A program made the translations under genes and the position numbers. A stretch of 41,801 bases of DNA from an uncultured bacterium (GTDB lineage Bacteria; Patescibacteriota; Saccharimonadia; Saccharimonadales; Saccharimonadaceae), in the NCBI GenBank assembly GCA_903866605.1, contig CAIPOF010000001.1:1-41801 (forward strand). The letters run 5' to 3'. Below the pieces are notes generated by a model. It saw nothing but the letters and a program-made list of their open reading frames with translations, did not search any database and was not told where the DNA came from. This document shows positions 20,403 through 29,328 of the stretch, in pieces (position 1 is the first letter of the stretch; each line of letters begins with the position of its first letter).

Positions 20403-21759
20403 TTTTGACCTTTCTAGGTTCTATTACTAATATATCCTGCGATTGTAAATCCACAATCATCTTCTCTACACCTTCTCCAATGGTCTCTGAGTAGAACAAA
20501 TCTGGGATTACTAGGTTGTTCTTTTTCGGGTCGATGATTGAATAAGCACCTGCGACTGCTTCTGCCACACTATCAGCACAGTAAGTTACACACCCTACCA
20601 TATTGGCAGTTACTTCGTGGCCAGCATCAGTTCTTTTAATTGAATACCACCAGAAGTTATCTTTGTACTTATCATCCCAGAACACTGGTTTTCCTTCTAC
20701 ATCTTCACAGTGTTCTCCGATAGAACCACTGTATAGTCTAACTGTGCAACTATATCTTCCGTATGGGAAATAATCCTTAGGGAACGGTTTACCAAAAGCA
20801 ATCATTTCAAAGTATTCACCAATCTTATGACCAGCATCTTTTAATAATGCCAGCTCACCAAGAGTAGAATCCCAACCGAAACGGCTTGTGAACTCTAAAA
20901 AGTACGGGTCTCCATTGCTGACTATATTATTGATAGCCCATTCATTCGGTGTTGCGTTTACTTTTCTTAACTCTGGGACTAGTTTGGCAAGATATTTCTT
21001 GAAGTATGGTTGTTTAGTTGGGTCTAACATAACTTCTATCTGACCTAGACACCCAACAGCTTTGCCAAGACCGTGGATACGTTTTTGTTCGAAGTCTACA
21101 AACATAGATGGGGCAAATTGTTTCCCATTCCACCATCCAGCAAAGTCTACTTCTATACCATCAATAATCTTTTGGAATCTAAACTTCTCCATCTTGCAAC
21201 CATATAGTTGTTGTTTATCAACCCATTCAATATACTTTATCATCTCATCTACAGTATTAGCCAAGTATGTGAATGAACTACCAGCGGCGTCGGCCCCGTC
21301 ACCTTTAAACACTAATTTAACATCATTGTTCTTGGCTTTTAGTTTCTCTAGATACATAGTAGCTTTAGAGAAATCTGTGAACTCTATCGCTGGTGGGATA
21401 TTAAGTCCAAGTTTTGACGCTAAGTCATTACCAGAACCACGGTCGTGCTCGATATGTTCGCTATAAGAACTTGAACCTATAACGTGCCAACCCTCGCTTC
21501 TAAGATAATCGAACTCATCACCATCGTAGTTCCCATCAACTAAGATAATAAGTTCATCTTTCTTATCTTTGAACTCACAAAGAGTATCGTACATATCGTC
21601 GACTACTGTAATCATATTTTTTCCGACATCTTTGCCAGAGTATTTCTCAGCAGACTTCTCGTAGAAAGAATATGTTTTATATCCTTCTTCCTCAAGTCTT
21701 TGAGCAACACCCAGGAAACAACCATCAGTATTATCCAATAAGAAACTTATCTTACTCAT
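20395..21759 (-). CDS. PurD-like ATP-grasp ligase
   Basis: GSSSYSEHIEHDRGSGNDLASKLGLNIPPAIEF, KLVFKGDGADAAGSS, FLEFTSRFGWDSTLGELALL resemble GARS/ATP-grasp motifs. Confidence 0.7.
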   Translation of the reverse strand: MSKISFLLDNTDGCFLGVAQRLEEEGYKTYSFYEKSAEKYSGKDVGKNMITVVDDMYDTLCEFKDKKDELIILVDGNYDGDEFDYLRSEGWHVIGSSSYSEHIEHDRGSGNDLASKLGLNIPPAIEFTDFSKATMYLEKLKAKNNDVKLVFKGDGADAAGSSFTYLANTVDEMIKYIEWVDKQQLYGCKMEKFRFQKIIDGIEVDFAGWWNGKQFAPSMFVDFEQKRIHGLGKAVGCLGQIEVMLDPTKQPYFKKYLAKLVPELRKVNATPNEWAINNIVSNGDPYFLEFTSRFGWDSTLGELALLKDAGHKIGEYFEMIAFGKPFPKDYFPYGRYSCTVRLYSGSIGEHCEDVEGKPVFWDDKYKDNFWWYSIKRTDAGHEVTANMVGCVTYCADSVAEAVAGAYSIIDPKKNNLVIPDLFYSETIGEGVEKMIVDLQSQDILVIEPRKVKNG

Positions 21760-22157
21760 TTTATTCTCCTTAGTGTCTCATAATCTACAATCCCTGAAGT
21801 ATTTTTTATGTCTTTATCTTTTACATCAAAAGAACTTTTTACAAAGTCATATACTTTTTTATAACTATATGGTTTGCAACTGAACACTTCGAAACATAAT
21901 GTATTTTCTTCTGGCCAGGTATGAATAATAATATCTGAAAAGTCTATGATTACAGTACCAGTTATGCCTGGGAACTCTGGGTTACCATACTTTATTCTGG
22001 GTCCGTCTAGTATATTCATATCAACAAGTTTAACCACATCTAATAAGAATTTTTTAATGAAACCTTTGTCGTTGAGAACTGAACAACATCTAAAAATTCC
22101 GCAGGTTTCTTTTATTACATTTTTGCAATCATATATTGCATGGTATCTTTTATTCAT
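21756..22157 (-). CDS. S-adenosylmethionine decarboxylase-like (SpeD/AdoMetDC family)
   Basis: FSDIIIHTWPEENTLCFEVFSCKP versus family ESHISIHTWPE...DVFTCG; pyruvoyl Ser, His and Cys positions kept. Confidence 0.75.
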   Translation of the reverse strand: MNKRYHAIYDCKNVIKETCGIFRCCSVLNDKGFIKKFLLDVVKLVDMNILDGPRIKYGNPEFPGITGTVIIDFSDIIIHTWPEENTLCFEVFSCKPYSYKKVYDFVKSSFDVKDKDIKNTSGIVDYETLRRIK

Positions 22158-22518
22158 GGAATAGTTCTCCTACTGTACCATCGTAGTCTTGCCATTTAAT
22201 CCCAAGTTCGCTACACATCAAACGCTCTATACCCGTGGCGAAGTTATGTTCTTTCTGGTATGGGGCCTCTGGGTCATCTCCTGGTTCGCCCTTGCCATCA
22301 AACTTAATATCAAAATCAGTTATAGACTGTTCGTTGATACCACGTTTTTTAACCAGCCAATATTCTACCATCTCGTGAAGACCAACTAAGAAAGCATAGT
22401 CATCATTTCCCATATCAGATACAACAATCTTTATACGACCTTCACTGTCCGTCCAATAATCTCCGCACGTTTCATAACGCTGTTTATCATGAGGTATGGT
22501 TCTAATATTTATCTTCAT
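22150..22518 (-). CDS. Metal-dependent peptidase-like phage protein (HEMVE)
   Basis: GLHEMVEYWLVKKRGI...GDDPEAPYQKEHNFATGIER. Confidence 0.55.
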   Translation of the reverse strand: MKINIRTIPHDKQRYETCGDYWTDSEGRIKIVVSDMGNDDYAFLVGLHEMVEYWLVKKRGINEQSITDFDIKFDGKGEPGDDPEAPYQKEHNFATGIERLMCSELGIKWQDYDGTVGELFHE

Positions 22519-23732
22519 CTCTTAAATATCTCCTTCCATTTTAAACCAATCTTTTCCCAGCTAAGTTCATTTACTACCCAGCTGTGGGCACGACCAACAG
22601 TCTTATTTATCATACTTGGGTTGTCTTTTACAAACTGAATCTTTTTAACAAACTCATTTACATCTGCGGTTGGTCTGACCCTGTTATGGTCTTCTAGACC
22701 GAAGCAAGAGTGCCCAGCAGTACTAACTAAAATACCACGTCCATTATTGTCGCAAATCTCTCTGAACGAAGTATGGTTCGGTACCACTACTGGAGTCTTA
22801 GTAGCCATTGCTTCAGTTATAGATAAACCCCAACCTTCACCAGTGCTGGTAGAAATAACTACGTCACTAACATTATAAATCATATTTATCATCTCAACCG
22901 AGAATCCCTTGTTCTCATCATAGTTGTCAGGATTACCATCTGGGCCAGTTGGGACTAGGAAGTCAGCACCGTACTCAAGTCCAAACTGTTTAGCTACATC
23001 AATAACATTACAGAATGGCCCATTGTTTTTTAGATGCAGATATAGAAAGCTGTCAGGATTAAGAATCTTAAACTTACTAAATATCTCTAGAGTTCTAGGT
23101 ATATCTTTTCTTAACCAGTTAGTATTAACATTAGTTATTAAGAATTTACCATCAGCAAGTCCGTGAAAGAAATCGTGTCTAAAACTTTTCTTAGTCTTAA
23201 CATCAACTGGGTAAAACTCTTTTAAATTAGTACCGTGATATACTACATCTAACTTTAATTTAGGATTTACCTTATTAATTTCTTTAGACGCATAATTAGT
23301 ATAGGTAACAGGTATCTCTATGTTATTAACTACCTTAGTAGTCCACTCATCTGGTTGCCATCCATCTACTGGAAAATAATGAATGTACTTAAATACTTTC
23401 ATATCTCTTTTCTTGAGTTCTTCTTGCATTTTCTTAATCACATCACCTATTTGAATGAAATGGAAAGTGTCTTGAATCACGAAGAAAATATCGTATTTTC
23501 CATCCATCAACATATCGAGTGCTCGTTCACGACCATATCTGTCATCAAATCTATATGGGACCATCGCTGGGTAAATCTTATAAGGAAACTCGTGTGGGTC
23601 ACCAAAATAGTTAATGGCCACAACATCAAACTCGTACTCACCAGTTTTGTTTAATTGCTCTAGGATATTCCTAGATACATTAGCGAAACCAGTAGTGCAA
23701 ACGAAATCAGATAATACTAAAACTTTTTTCAT
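22515..23732 (-). CDS. Glycosyltransferase (GT-B, GT4-like)
   Basis: STGEGWGLSITEAMATKTPVVVPNHTSFREI motif. Confidence 0.85.
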   Translation of the reverse strand: MKKVLVLSDFVCTTGFANVSRNILEQLNKTGEYEFDVVAINYFGDPHEFPYKIYPAMVPYRFDDRYGRERALDMLMDGKYDIFFVIQDTFHFIQIGDVIKKMQEELKKRDMKVFKYIHYFPVDGWQPDEWTTKVVNNIEIPVTYTNYASKEINKVNPKLKLDVVYHGTNLKEFYPVDVKTKKSFRHDFFHGLADGKFLITNVNTNWLRKDIPRTLEIFSKFKILNPDSFLYLHLKNNGPFCNVIDVAKQFGLEYGADFLVPTGPDGNPDNYDENKGFSVEMINMIYNVSDVVISTSTGEGWGLSITEAMATKTPVVVPNHTSFREICDNNGRGILVSTAGHSCFGLEDHNRVRPTADVNEFVKKIQFVKDNPSMINKTVGRAHSWVVNELSWEKIGLKWKEIFKR

Positions 23733-24169
23733 ATCTTCCTCAAAATAAATCTTACATTCTCGCCTTCTGCTTCGGCATATACCTTCTCAAACTTACATTT
23801 GGAATACTCGTATTTATCGTGCCAGAATGTTCCAGGTACAAAATAATCCATGCTATCTTTGTGGAATGATTTAAAGTGTGACGGGTCCCGTGATAGACTA
23901 TCATTCAATCCGCAAGTTCTAATCTCAACAGTTCCACCTGGTTTCAATAGTCTCCAGCATTCTTCTACGAACTCAATATATATTCGTGAACGAATTGGTG
24001 CAATGTGTTCGATAATATCGTGTGCTATTATCTCATCATAGTCTGTACCTAAGTCCCAAGGCATATCTGATAAGTCACAAACAATATCTACTCCAGGGAA
24101 ATCAATTATATCTACATTCGTAGCACCAGGTAATATATCTTTTCCACAACCAAGATTCAATATTCTCAT
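23729..24169 (-). CDS. SAM-dependent methyltransferase
   Basis: MRILNLGCGKDILPGATNVDII...AHDIIEHI...LLKPGGTVEI. Confidence 0.85.
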   Translation of the reverse strand: MRILNLGCGKDILPGATNVDIIDFPGVDIVCDLSDMPWDLGTDYDEIIAHDIIEHIAPIRSRIYIEFVEECWRLLKPGGTVEIRTCGLNDSLSRDPSHFKSFHKDSMDYFVPGTFWHDKYEYSKCKFEKVYAEAEGENVRFILRKI

Positions 24170-25944
24170 TAGCTTTTCTTCATACTCTTTCGTGACTGTT
24201 TCCGATTTTTATTTATAACCTCAGCACGGGCCAATGGGTTAGTGAGAGCCACATCTGGTTGTGCTAAATATTGGACAATAGTCTGTTGAAGTTCTGGTGG
24301 CAAGATACCAAAGTCAGGAGTATCAATCATACTGACTCCGGACTCAGCATTGGTCCTATCCATTAATTCTTCGATATTACCAAACTTAAATCCTTCAAGT
24401 AATGTTCTCTTATCAATAATACCACCCTGGAACAGTTCACGAAGTGTATCACGTTTACCTTCCTCGGTATAAGATAGTCCGTTCTCGATGGTGCATTTAA
24501 TTCTGTAAGATTGTTTCAGGACTGTTGGTGCATTTTCACCTTTCATCATATCTTGGTTAGCCATAAGGCCAGCACCCTTTTCACCAATAACTTGGAAGTT
24601 ATTAGGTTTACCATCTTGTTGCTTATAAACTGTCTTTGGAAGGATATAGTTGTCGGCTGCCACGTCAATAATCTTTTCTGTGAGCTTCTGGAGGCAGTCT
24701 TGTAAATTGCTGACTGGAACTCTTAGGTTAGAATAGTCAGATTGCTTTAGAGACTCGATAGCTTTATAAGCTCTGATGCCTTTTGGAGCTTTCCCCAATG
24801 CTGAAGTAGAGACCCCAGCTTCTTCAATCCATTTCTCATAACTCTGAATCTGAGCGAATAAGTAGTTAGGTATTGGTTGAATCTCCATCTGTTCAATCGG
24901 AGCAGTAGTATACTCGATGAACTCGCCCTGTTCGTTAGTCACACGGCTGGTAAAGTTAGTCTTCTGTTTTTGGAATCTTCCCTTAACCATTGTATCAGTA
25001 TAGTTTTCAATATGACTTACCATCATATCCAAAGCTTTGTTAACAGCAATAAATTCTTCTATAGCGGCTGGTTGCCAGAATGTTCCAGTCCCAGTTTGAT
25101 ATGGAACATATGGGTAAGTATTAGCTTCATATTCTGTGTAGTCTAAGAGAACACTAGTACCTTTACCAGCGACAGTAGTTCTCTTAATTATATTCTTTTG
25201 GCCCTGGCGTTTTTGTTTTTCAGATAAAATCTTTACTACTACAGTTTGAAATTCCCTATCAACTGACATCTGCTTCTCTTGGACCTTCTCATTCAAACGA
25301 TAGTCCTTGAAATCATTTCCAGCCAAACGATTATCTGGTTGAACATCTTTGACTTTAGTAATACCGAATATATCTTCTAACTCTCCGATAGTCTTAATTG
25401 TATACTCAATTATAAATGGACTATCTTCAAAGTTATCAGAGTTAATCCAACTTGGTGCCATAATATCAAAAGCATCTTTGTTGTCTATAAATATTTCATC
25501 TTTAAACTTATCAAACCCAACCTTTAAGAAACCCACAGGCATAACCAAGGCATTCTCGACCAAAGTATCTAACTTTTTTCTGACATTAATCTTCTGCCAA
25601 AGTTCTTGTAAGTAGTTATTAACTTGGCTCACAGTCTTCTCGGCATCTTGTTCATCTCCAATATCATCTGGCAAAACTGACCAACGAGGTTCATTCGATA
25701 GAATCATATTCTGCATAGCTTTAATCTGTCGTCTAGCTTTTGGGATGGCTCTCATAACTCGTCCTGGTGGAGCTGATATTTTATCAATTACCCGTGACTG
25801 AGTATTCCACATTACAAAATGATTATTCTCGAAGAAGGCAATATTTCCATACCATTTAGAAGTATACCGAAAACGAGAATCTTCTAAATTCTTACAGATA
25901 GTATCTACTCTTGCCGACCTCTCGTCGTTAGATGTTCTGGCCAT
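24169..25944 (-). CDS. Portal protein
   Basis: 591 aa after terminase; helical central part and GIRAYKAIESLKQSDYSNLRVPVSNLQDCLQKL typical of podoviral portals. Confidence 0.8.
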   Translation of the reverse strand: MARTSNDERSARVDTICKNLEDSRFRYTSKWYGNIAFFENNHFVMWNTQSRVIDKISAPPGRVMRAIPKARRQIKAMQNMILSNEPRWSVLPDDIGDEQDAEKTVSQVNNYLQELWQKINVRKKLDTLVENALVMPVGFLKVGFDKFKDEIFIDNKDAFDIMAPSWINSDNFEDSPFIIEYTIKTIGELEDIFGITKVKDVQPDNRLAGNDFKDYRLNEKVQEKQMSVDREFQTVVVKILSEKQKRQGQKNIIKRTTVAGKGTSVLLDYTEYEANTYPYVPYQTGTGTFWQPAAIEEFIAVNKALDMMVSHIENYTDTMVKGRFQKQKTNFTSRVTNEQGEFIEYTTAPIEQMEIQPIPNYLFAQIQSYEKWIEEAGVSTSALGKAPKGIRAYKAIESLKQSDYSNLRVPVSNLQDCLQKLTEKIIDVAADNYILPKTVYKQQDGKPNNFQVIGEKGAGLMANQDMMKGENAPTVLKQSYRIKCTIENGLSYTEEGKRDTLRELFQGGIIDKRTLLEGFKFGNIEELMDRTNAESGVSMIDTPDFGILPPELQQTIVQYLAQPDVALTNPLARAEVINKNRKQSRKSMKKS

Positions 25945-25948
25945 TTAA

Positions 25949-26182
25949 TTATTCCTCTTTATTAAATATCTTCCTAAGTTCATCTTCTTCAACATCATCT
26001 AGACCAACTAAGGGATTCACATAAACAGGTTCAGCTGGTTTAGGACTAGCGATGTCTTGATATTCATACAAATTTCTGGCCATCAGTTTGGTGGTCAAGT
26101 CAGTAATTTGTTTGTTAGTTATATACTCTTTATAGATACAAAATACGAGAGTTGTCAAGACTATAACGGTTAAGTAAACCAT
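25949..26182 (-). CDS. N-terminal TM-anchored small protein
   Basis: MVYLTVIVLTTLVFCIYKEY. Confidence 0.5.
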   Translation of the reverse strand: MVYLTVIVLTTLVFCIYKEYITNKQITDLTTKLMARNLYEYQDIASPKPAEPVYVNPLVGLDDVEEDELRKIFNKEE

Positions 26183-26186
26183 ATAA

Positions 26187-26450
26187 TTATTCCTCTACGA
26201 TGGCTAAAATATCATCAGAAGATAAAATCATATATTTGTCTTTGCCATCTTTTATCGGGGTCCCTGCAAATGGATTAAACATTGCAAGTTCTCCAATGTT
26301 AATACCTTCAACTAGTTCACCAATACTAACCACTTCCCCATACTTTTTATCTTCTACAGTGGCCGCTGGAGTAATGATTCCAGACTTGCTAACCTCGTCA
26401 TCCTTATCAAGAAGTTTTACCACAACATTATTGTTAATAGCTCTAATCAT
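26187..26450 (-). CDS. groES-like: GroES-like co-chaperonin (Cpn10)
   Basis: IRAINNNVVVKLLDKDDEVSKSGIITPAA...YGEVVSIGE...AGTPIKDGKDKYMILSSDDILAIVEE; ATG at 26450 with AGGA SD. Confidence 0.85.
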   Translation of the reverse strand: MIRAINNNVVVKLLDKDDEVSKSGIITPAATVEDKKYGEVVSIGELVEGINIGELAMFNPFAGTPIKDGKDKYMILSSDDILAIVEE

Positions 26451-26655
26451 TTTCCTCCAATTTGTTACCATGACATTTACTGGTAGTGGAATAAGCGTTG
26501 GTCCAAGTTGACCCGTTATAATTGAATGGTGTCCAACTTACGCTGATACCATTCTCTTTAAACTCCATACCACAATCTTTGCAATAAACTACCTGGCATT
26601 TTTTGCAGAACTCTATATCTGCATGGTCGCACTCTCTATGATTATGAACCTTCAT
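26443..26655 (-). CDS. Small zinc-binding protein
   Basis: CDHADIEFCKKCQVVYCKDCG. Confidence 0.5.
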   Translation of the reverse strand: MKVHNHRECDHADIEFCKKCQVVYCKDCGMEFKENGISVSWTPFNYNGSTWTNAYSTTSKCHGNKLEEND

Positions 26656-26656
26656 T

Positions 26657-26785
26657 TTATTTCCTTTCTGTTAACTGTTCTTCTAAGACATCAATGATGT
26701 CATATATATCTCCAAGGTGGTCTTCGATATCCTCGGTTAATTCGTGTAAGTTATTTAATTGTTCTTCGACTACATCGTCTTCCAT
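26657..26785 (-). CDS. 42-aa acidic coiled-coil protein
   Basis: Manual translation MEDDVVEEQLNNLHELTEDIEDHLGDIYDIIDVLEEQLTERK. Confidence 0.45.
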   Translation of the reverse strand: MEDDVVEEQLNNLHELTEDIEDHLGDIYDIIDVLEEQLTERK

Positions 26786-26794
26786 GGTGCCCCT

Positions 26795-28162
26795 CTAAAT
26801 AATATCATCGTTAATTGAATCATAGAACTCGTCCGTATTGTATCCGCCATTGTTCGCTTGAGTTCTAGTCTCTTGGATATCCTGTTCGACCAACTGCCAG
26901 AATCTAACAGTCTCAGGGTCCTTTTCTTCAACCTTATCAAGGTACTGACGTTGCTGTAGAATCATCGGGATGGCTGGGTGGCTGGCTAAAGCATATCGGA
27001 TTGCGTCCATCGCATGGTTATTTTCATCTAATGGTTTTTCTGATTGGTTATTCTCATCACCAGTATACTGATAAGTTCTAAATTCATCCATAGTGTTTAT
27101 GCACGATGAATGGATATGGAGTTTATCTAGCATAATTAATCCACGAACCACGCCAGTTCCCCAGTCAATATCATTGTTTGCTTTGTTACACGCCACACCA
27201 TGAGTCTGTAAGTATTTGATATTACCTGGTTGGTCTTTACCAGCATAATAGTATCCGACTTTATACTTAGTCATATAACTACCAGCTACTTCCCTAATTT
27301 GTTCTAGCGGAGTCTTAGACTTATAAAACTCAGTCAGTAAATACACATCATCAGTAGCCGTCACTCCAACTGGTATAACTACGGCTGGGTCATTCCAACC
27401 CCAGTCAACTCCACCTAATACATATTCAAACTCTGGTAGAGTATCAACTACTACACCTGGTTTAATATCTCCTGAGAAATCGAATAAGTCAGCGTAGACC
27501 TGTCCTTCTAATTTAGTAAACGAACCATTATATCTACGAGCAAACTCAGCTGGAGATAACATTCTTTGTCCATCTGTGTAAGCTTGTTTGTTAAAATACT
27601 TATTGTCTATAGAACTATACTGGAATACATCAATCTCATCAAAGCCCTTTTGCTTGTCTTTCCACGGCTTAAAAAGATTCGTGTAAACAAAATTTAAAGC
27701 ATATGGGGTAGTGGTTAGAAGTATTCTTCCATTAGTAGCGGATACACGACCCATAGCATTGACCCAAGCCTTGCGTTTCATCTTACCAGCTTCATCTAAC
27801 CATACAGCTTTAGCCGAGATACCCTCAATAGAATCTGGGTCATCAAGACTTCTAAACCAAATCTTGAAACCACTCTTACCAGTTAAAACCATTCTCTGTT
27901 TATCAAAATGCCCAAGTGTTTTTACTGGGAATAAATCGAAGAACTTTTGCATAGTAGATTGTTCGAGTGTCTTGTAGTTTGGAGCTCCGATAATAAATTC
28001 AGCAGTAGGGTTTTTATTTATCTGTAAGTATAGCCAGATAGCACCAGTAACAGTTTTGCCAGTCTGGACTCCAGCGACCATTAAAATATATCTCTTAGTA
28101 GAATTTAGAACCTTCATCTGATGAGGTTGAGGTACAATTTTCTTAACTGTTTTAGTTGCCAT
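26795..28162 (-). CDS. terL: Terminase large subunit
   Basis: Walker A AGVQTGKT, Walker B VWLDEAGK, nuclease GGVDWGWND. Confidence 0.95.
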   Translation of the reverse strand: MATKTVKKIVPQPHQMKVLNSTKRYILMVAGVQTGKTVTGAIWLYLQINKNPTAEFIIGAPNYKTLEQSTMQKFFDLFPVKTLGHFDKQRMVLTGKSGFKIWFRSLDDPDSIEGISAKAVWLDEAGKMKRKAWVNAMGRVSATNGRILLTTTPYALNFVYTNLFKPWKDKQKGFDEIDVFQYSSIDNKYFNKQAYTDGQRMLSPAEFARRYNGSFTKLEGQVYADLFDFSGDIKPGVVVDTLPEFEYVLGGVDWGWNDPAVVIPVGVTATDDVYLLTEFYKSKTPLEQIREVAGSYMTKYKVGYYYAGKDQPGNIKYLQTHGVACNKANNDIDWGTGVVRGLIMLDKLHIHSSCINTMDEFRTYQYTGDENNQSEKPLDENNHAMDAIRYALASHPAIPMILQQRQYLDKVEEKDPETVRFWQLVEQDIQETRTQANNGGYNTDEFYDSINDDII

Positions 28163-28670
28163 CTAATCTTTCTAATGGTTCAACACTATTCATATTTTCT
28201 AACATTGTTAAGTCTACACTCGGTTCTTCTGGTTCTTCTTCGTTAGCTTCTTCCTGGCTCATAACAATACGAATAGGAATATCAGTATCCTTAGCAATGT
28301 TCTTATCATCGAATAATCCAAGCATTTTACTTACCATCTCAATCGCTTTTAATCTAACTGTTCGTTCCTGGCTGGTGGCTGATGGCTTCTCAAATATTTC
28401 CTCGGCTAAAGCGTGACTAATAGATTGAACTGATACTTTCTCAACAGCTAATATCTGGGTGATAGCACCACGGATAGTTTCATTTTTAGCTAACATAGCC
28501 TGTCCAGTATGAGACATATCGGCACGGTCCTTAAACTGTTTGTTAATCTTAGCGGCCTTGGCAGATTCTAATGGACTACCAGTTTTTAAATATGCTTTAA
28601 TATATCTAAGTTCTTCTGGATTAGCTTTATCTAAATAACTTAATTCAATCTTATTTTTTTTCTTTATCAT
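28152..28670 (-). CDS. terS: Terminase small subunit
   Basis: Position directly before terL; helical DNA-binding-like sequence. Confidence 0.75.
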   Translation of the reverse strand: MIKKKNKIELSYLDKANPEELRYIKAYLKTGSPLESAKAAKINKQFKDRADMSHTGQAMLAKNETIRGAITQILAVEKVSVQSISHALAEEIFEKPSATSQERTVRLKAIEMVSKMLGLFDDKNIAKDTDIPIRIVMSQEEANEEEPEEPSVDLTMLENMNSVEPLERLDGN

Positions 28671-28676
28671 AATTAA

Positions 28677-28705
28677 TCTATAAGTCTTTACAGACGAGCT
28701 GTCAA
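28677..28705 (-). promoter_or_regulatory. Late leftward sigma70-like promoter TTGACA-N17-TATAGA
   Basis: Exact -35 (28705-28700), 17-nt spacer, -10 (28682-28677), 6 nt before the terS ATG. Confidence 0.7.
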
Positions 28706-28756
28706 ATACTAATATACAAATATGATATACAACATAATAATATGTAAAGATAAAAG

Positions 28757-28779
28757 CATAGCTACACAGTACTGCTATG
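28757..28779. promoter_or_regulatory. Inverted repeat CATAGC-N11-GCTATG in the divergent control region
   Basis: Perfect 6-bp arms. Confidence 0.45.
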
Positions 28780-28897
28780 ACAACAATATTTTACCTTACA
28801 CATTGTTTTGGTGCGATAATAAAACTAAAGCATCTAAGTTAGAAAAAGTCTGGGAGAAAAATTTTCCACAGCTAAAATATAAAATAACGGAGCTCAA

Positions 28898-29128
28898 ATG
28901 AACGAAGAAATCAATTATGATGAACTAACTAGCGAACAAGTTAAGAAGATGATTATACATAATATCATGTCAGAATTAGGTAAGCGTGGTGGGGCCGCCA
29001 CACTAAAGAAATACGGTAAGAAACATTTCAGAAAGTGCAATGAAATATCAACCGCTTCTAAAAACAAAGTTAGGAATCAACCTATTATAGACGAGATATT
29101 AGACCAGGTAATGAAGGACTGCTCTTGA
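28898..29128 (+). CDS. Small KGG-like protein (LGKRGGAATLKKYGKKHFRK)
   Basis: ORF track; first rightward gene. Confidence 0.6.
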   Translation: MNEEINYDELTSEQVKKMIIHNIMSELGKRGGAATLKKYGKKHFRKCNEISTASKNKVRNQPIIDEILDQVMKDCS

Positions 29129-29153
29129 CAAAACCATTAAAATAGTCTATAGT
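29125..29153 (+). promoter_or_regulatory. Rightward sigma70-like promoter TTGACA-N17-TATAGT
   Basis: Exact -35, 17-nt spacer, near-consensus -10. Confidence 0.75.
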
Positions 29154-29159
29154 TTATAT

Positions 29160-29236
29160 ATGCATATTATTAATGAGAATTTTCATAATTCATCTGCATC
29201 TAGAGAGGTCGGCCAAGTAATTGGTTGGCTTTTTTA
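29160..29236 (+). ncRNA. Candidate about 76-nt sRNA with intrinsic terminator
   Basis: Lies between promoter 29125-29153 and GCCAA/TTGGC-TTTTTT terminator. Confidence 0.5.
29212..29235 (+). terminator. Intrinsic terminator GCCAA-N8-TTGGC-T6
   Basis: Stem 29212-29216/29225-29229 followed by six T. Confidence 0.6.
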
Positions 29237-29239
29237 GTT

Positions 29240-29326
29240 ATGTATAACTATCTATATAACAACCCTGTAATACTTGTAATTATAATAATAGCTATTATAT
29301 ATTTGAGTTATAAATATAATGATTAA
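29240..29326 (+). CDS. 28-aa TM microprotein MYNYLYNNPVILVIIIIAIIYLSYKYND
   Basis: Manual translation; no obvious SD. Confidence 0.3.
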   Translation: MYNYLYNNPVILVIIIIAIIYLSYKYND

Positions 29327-29328
29327 AT

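Noticed and set aside
20238-21759. ATP-grasp plus adjacent short peptide as a graspetide (RiPP) system
   Set aside because: The peptide has no Asp/Glu to provide side-chain carboxylates for graspetide crosslinks, and the ligase looks PurD-like and not microviridin-ligase-like. Other conjugation chemistry remains possible.
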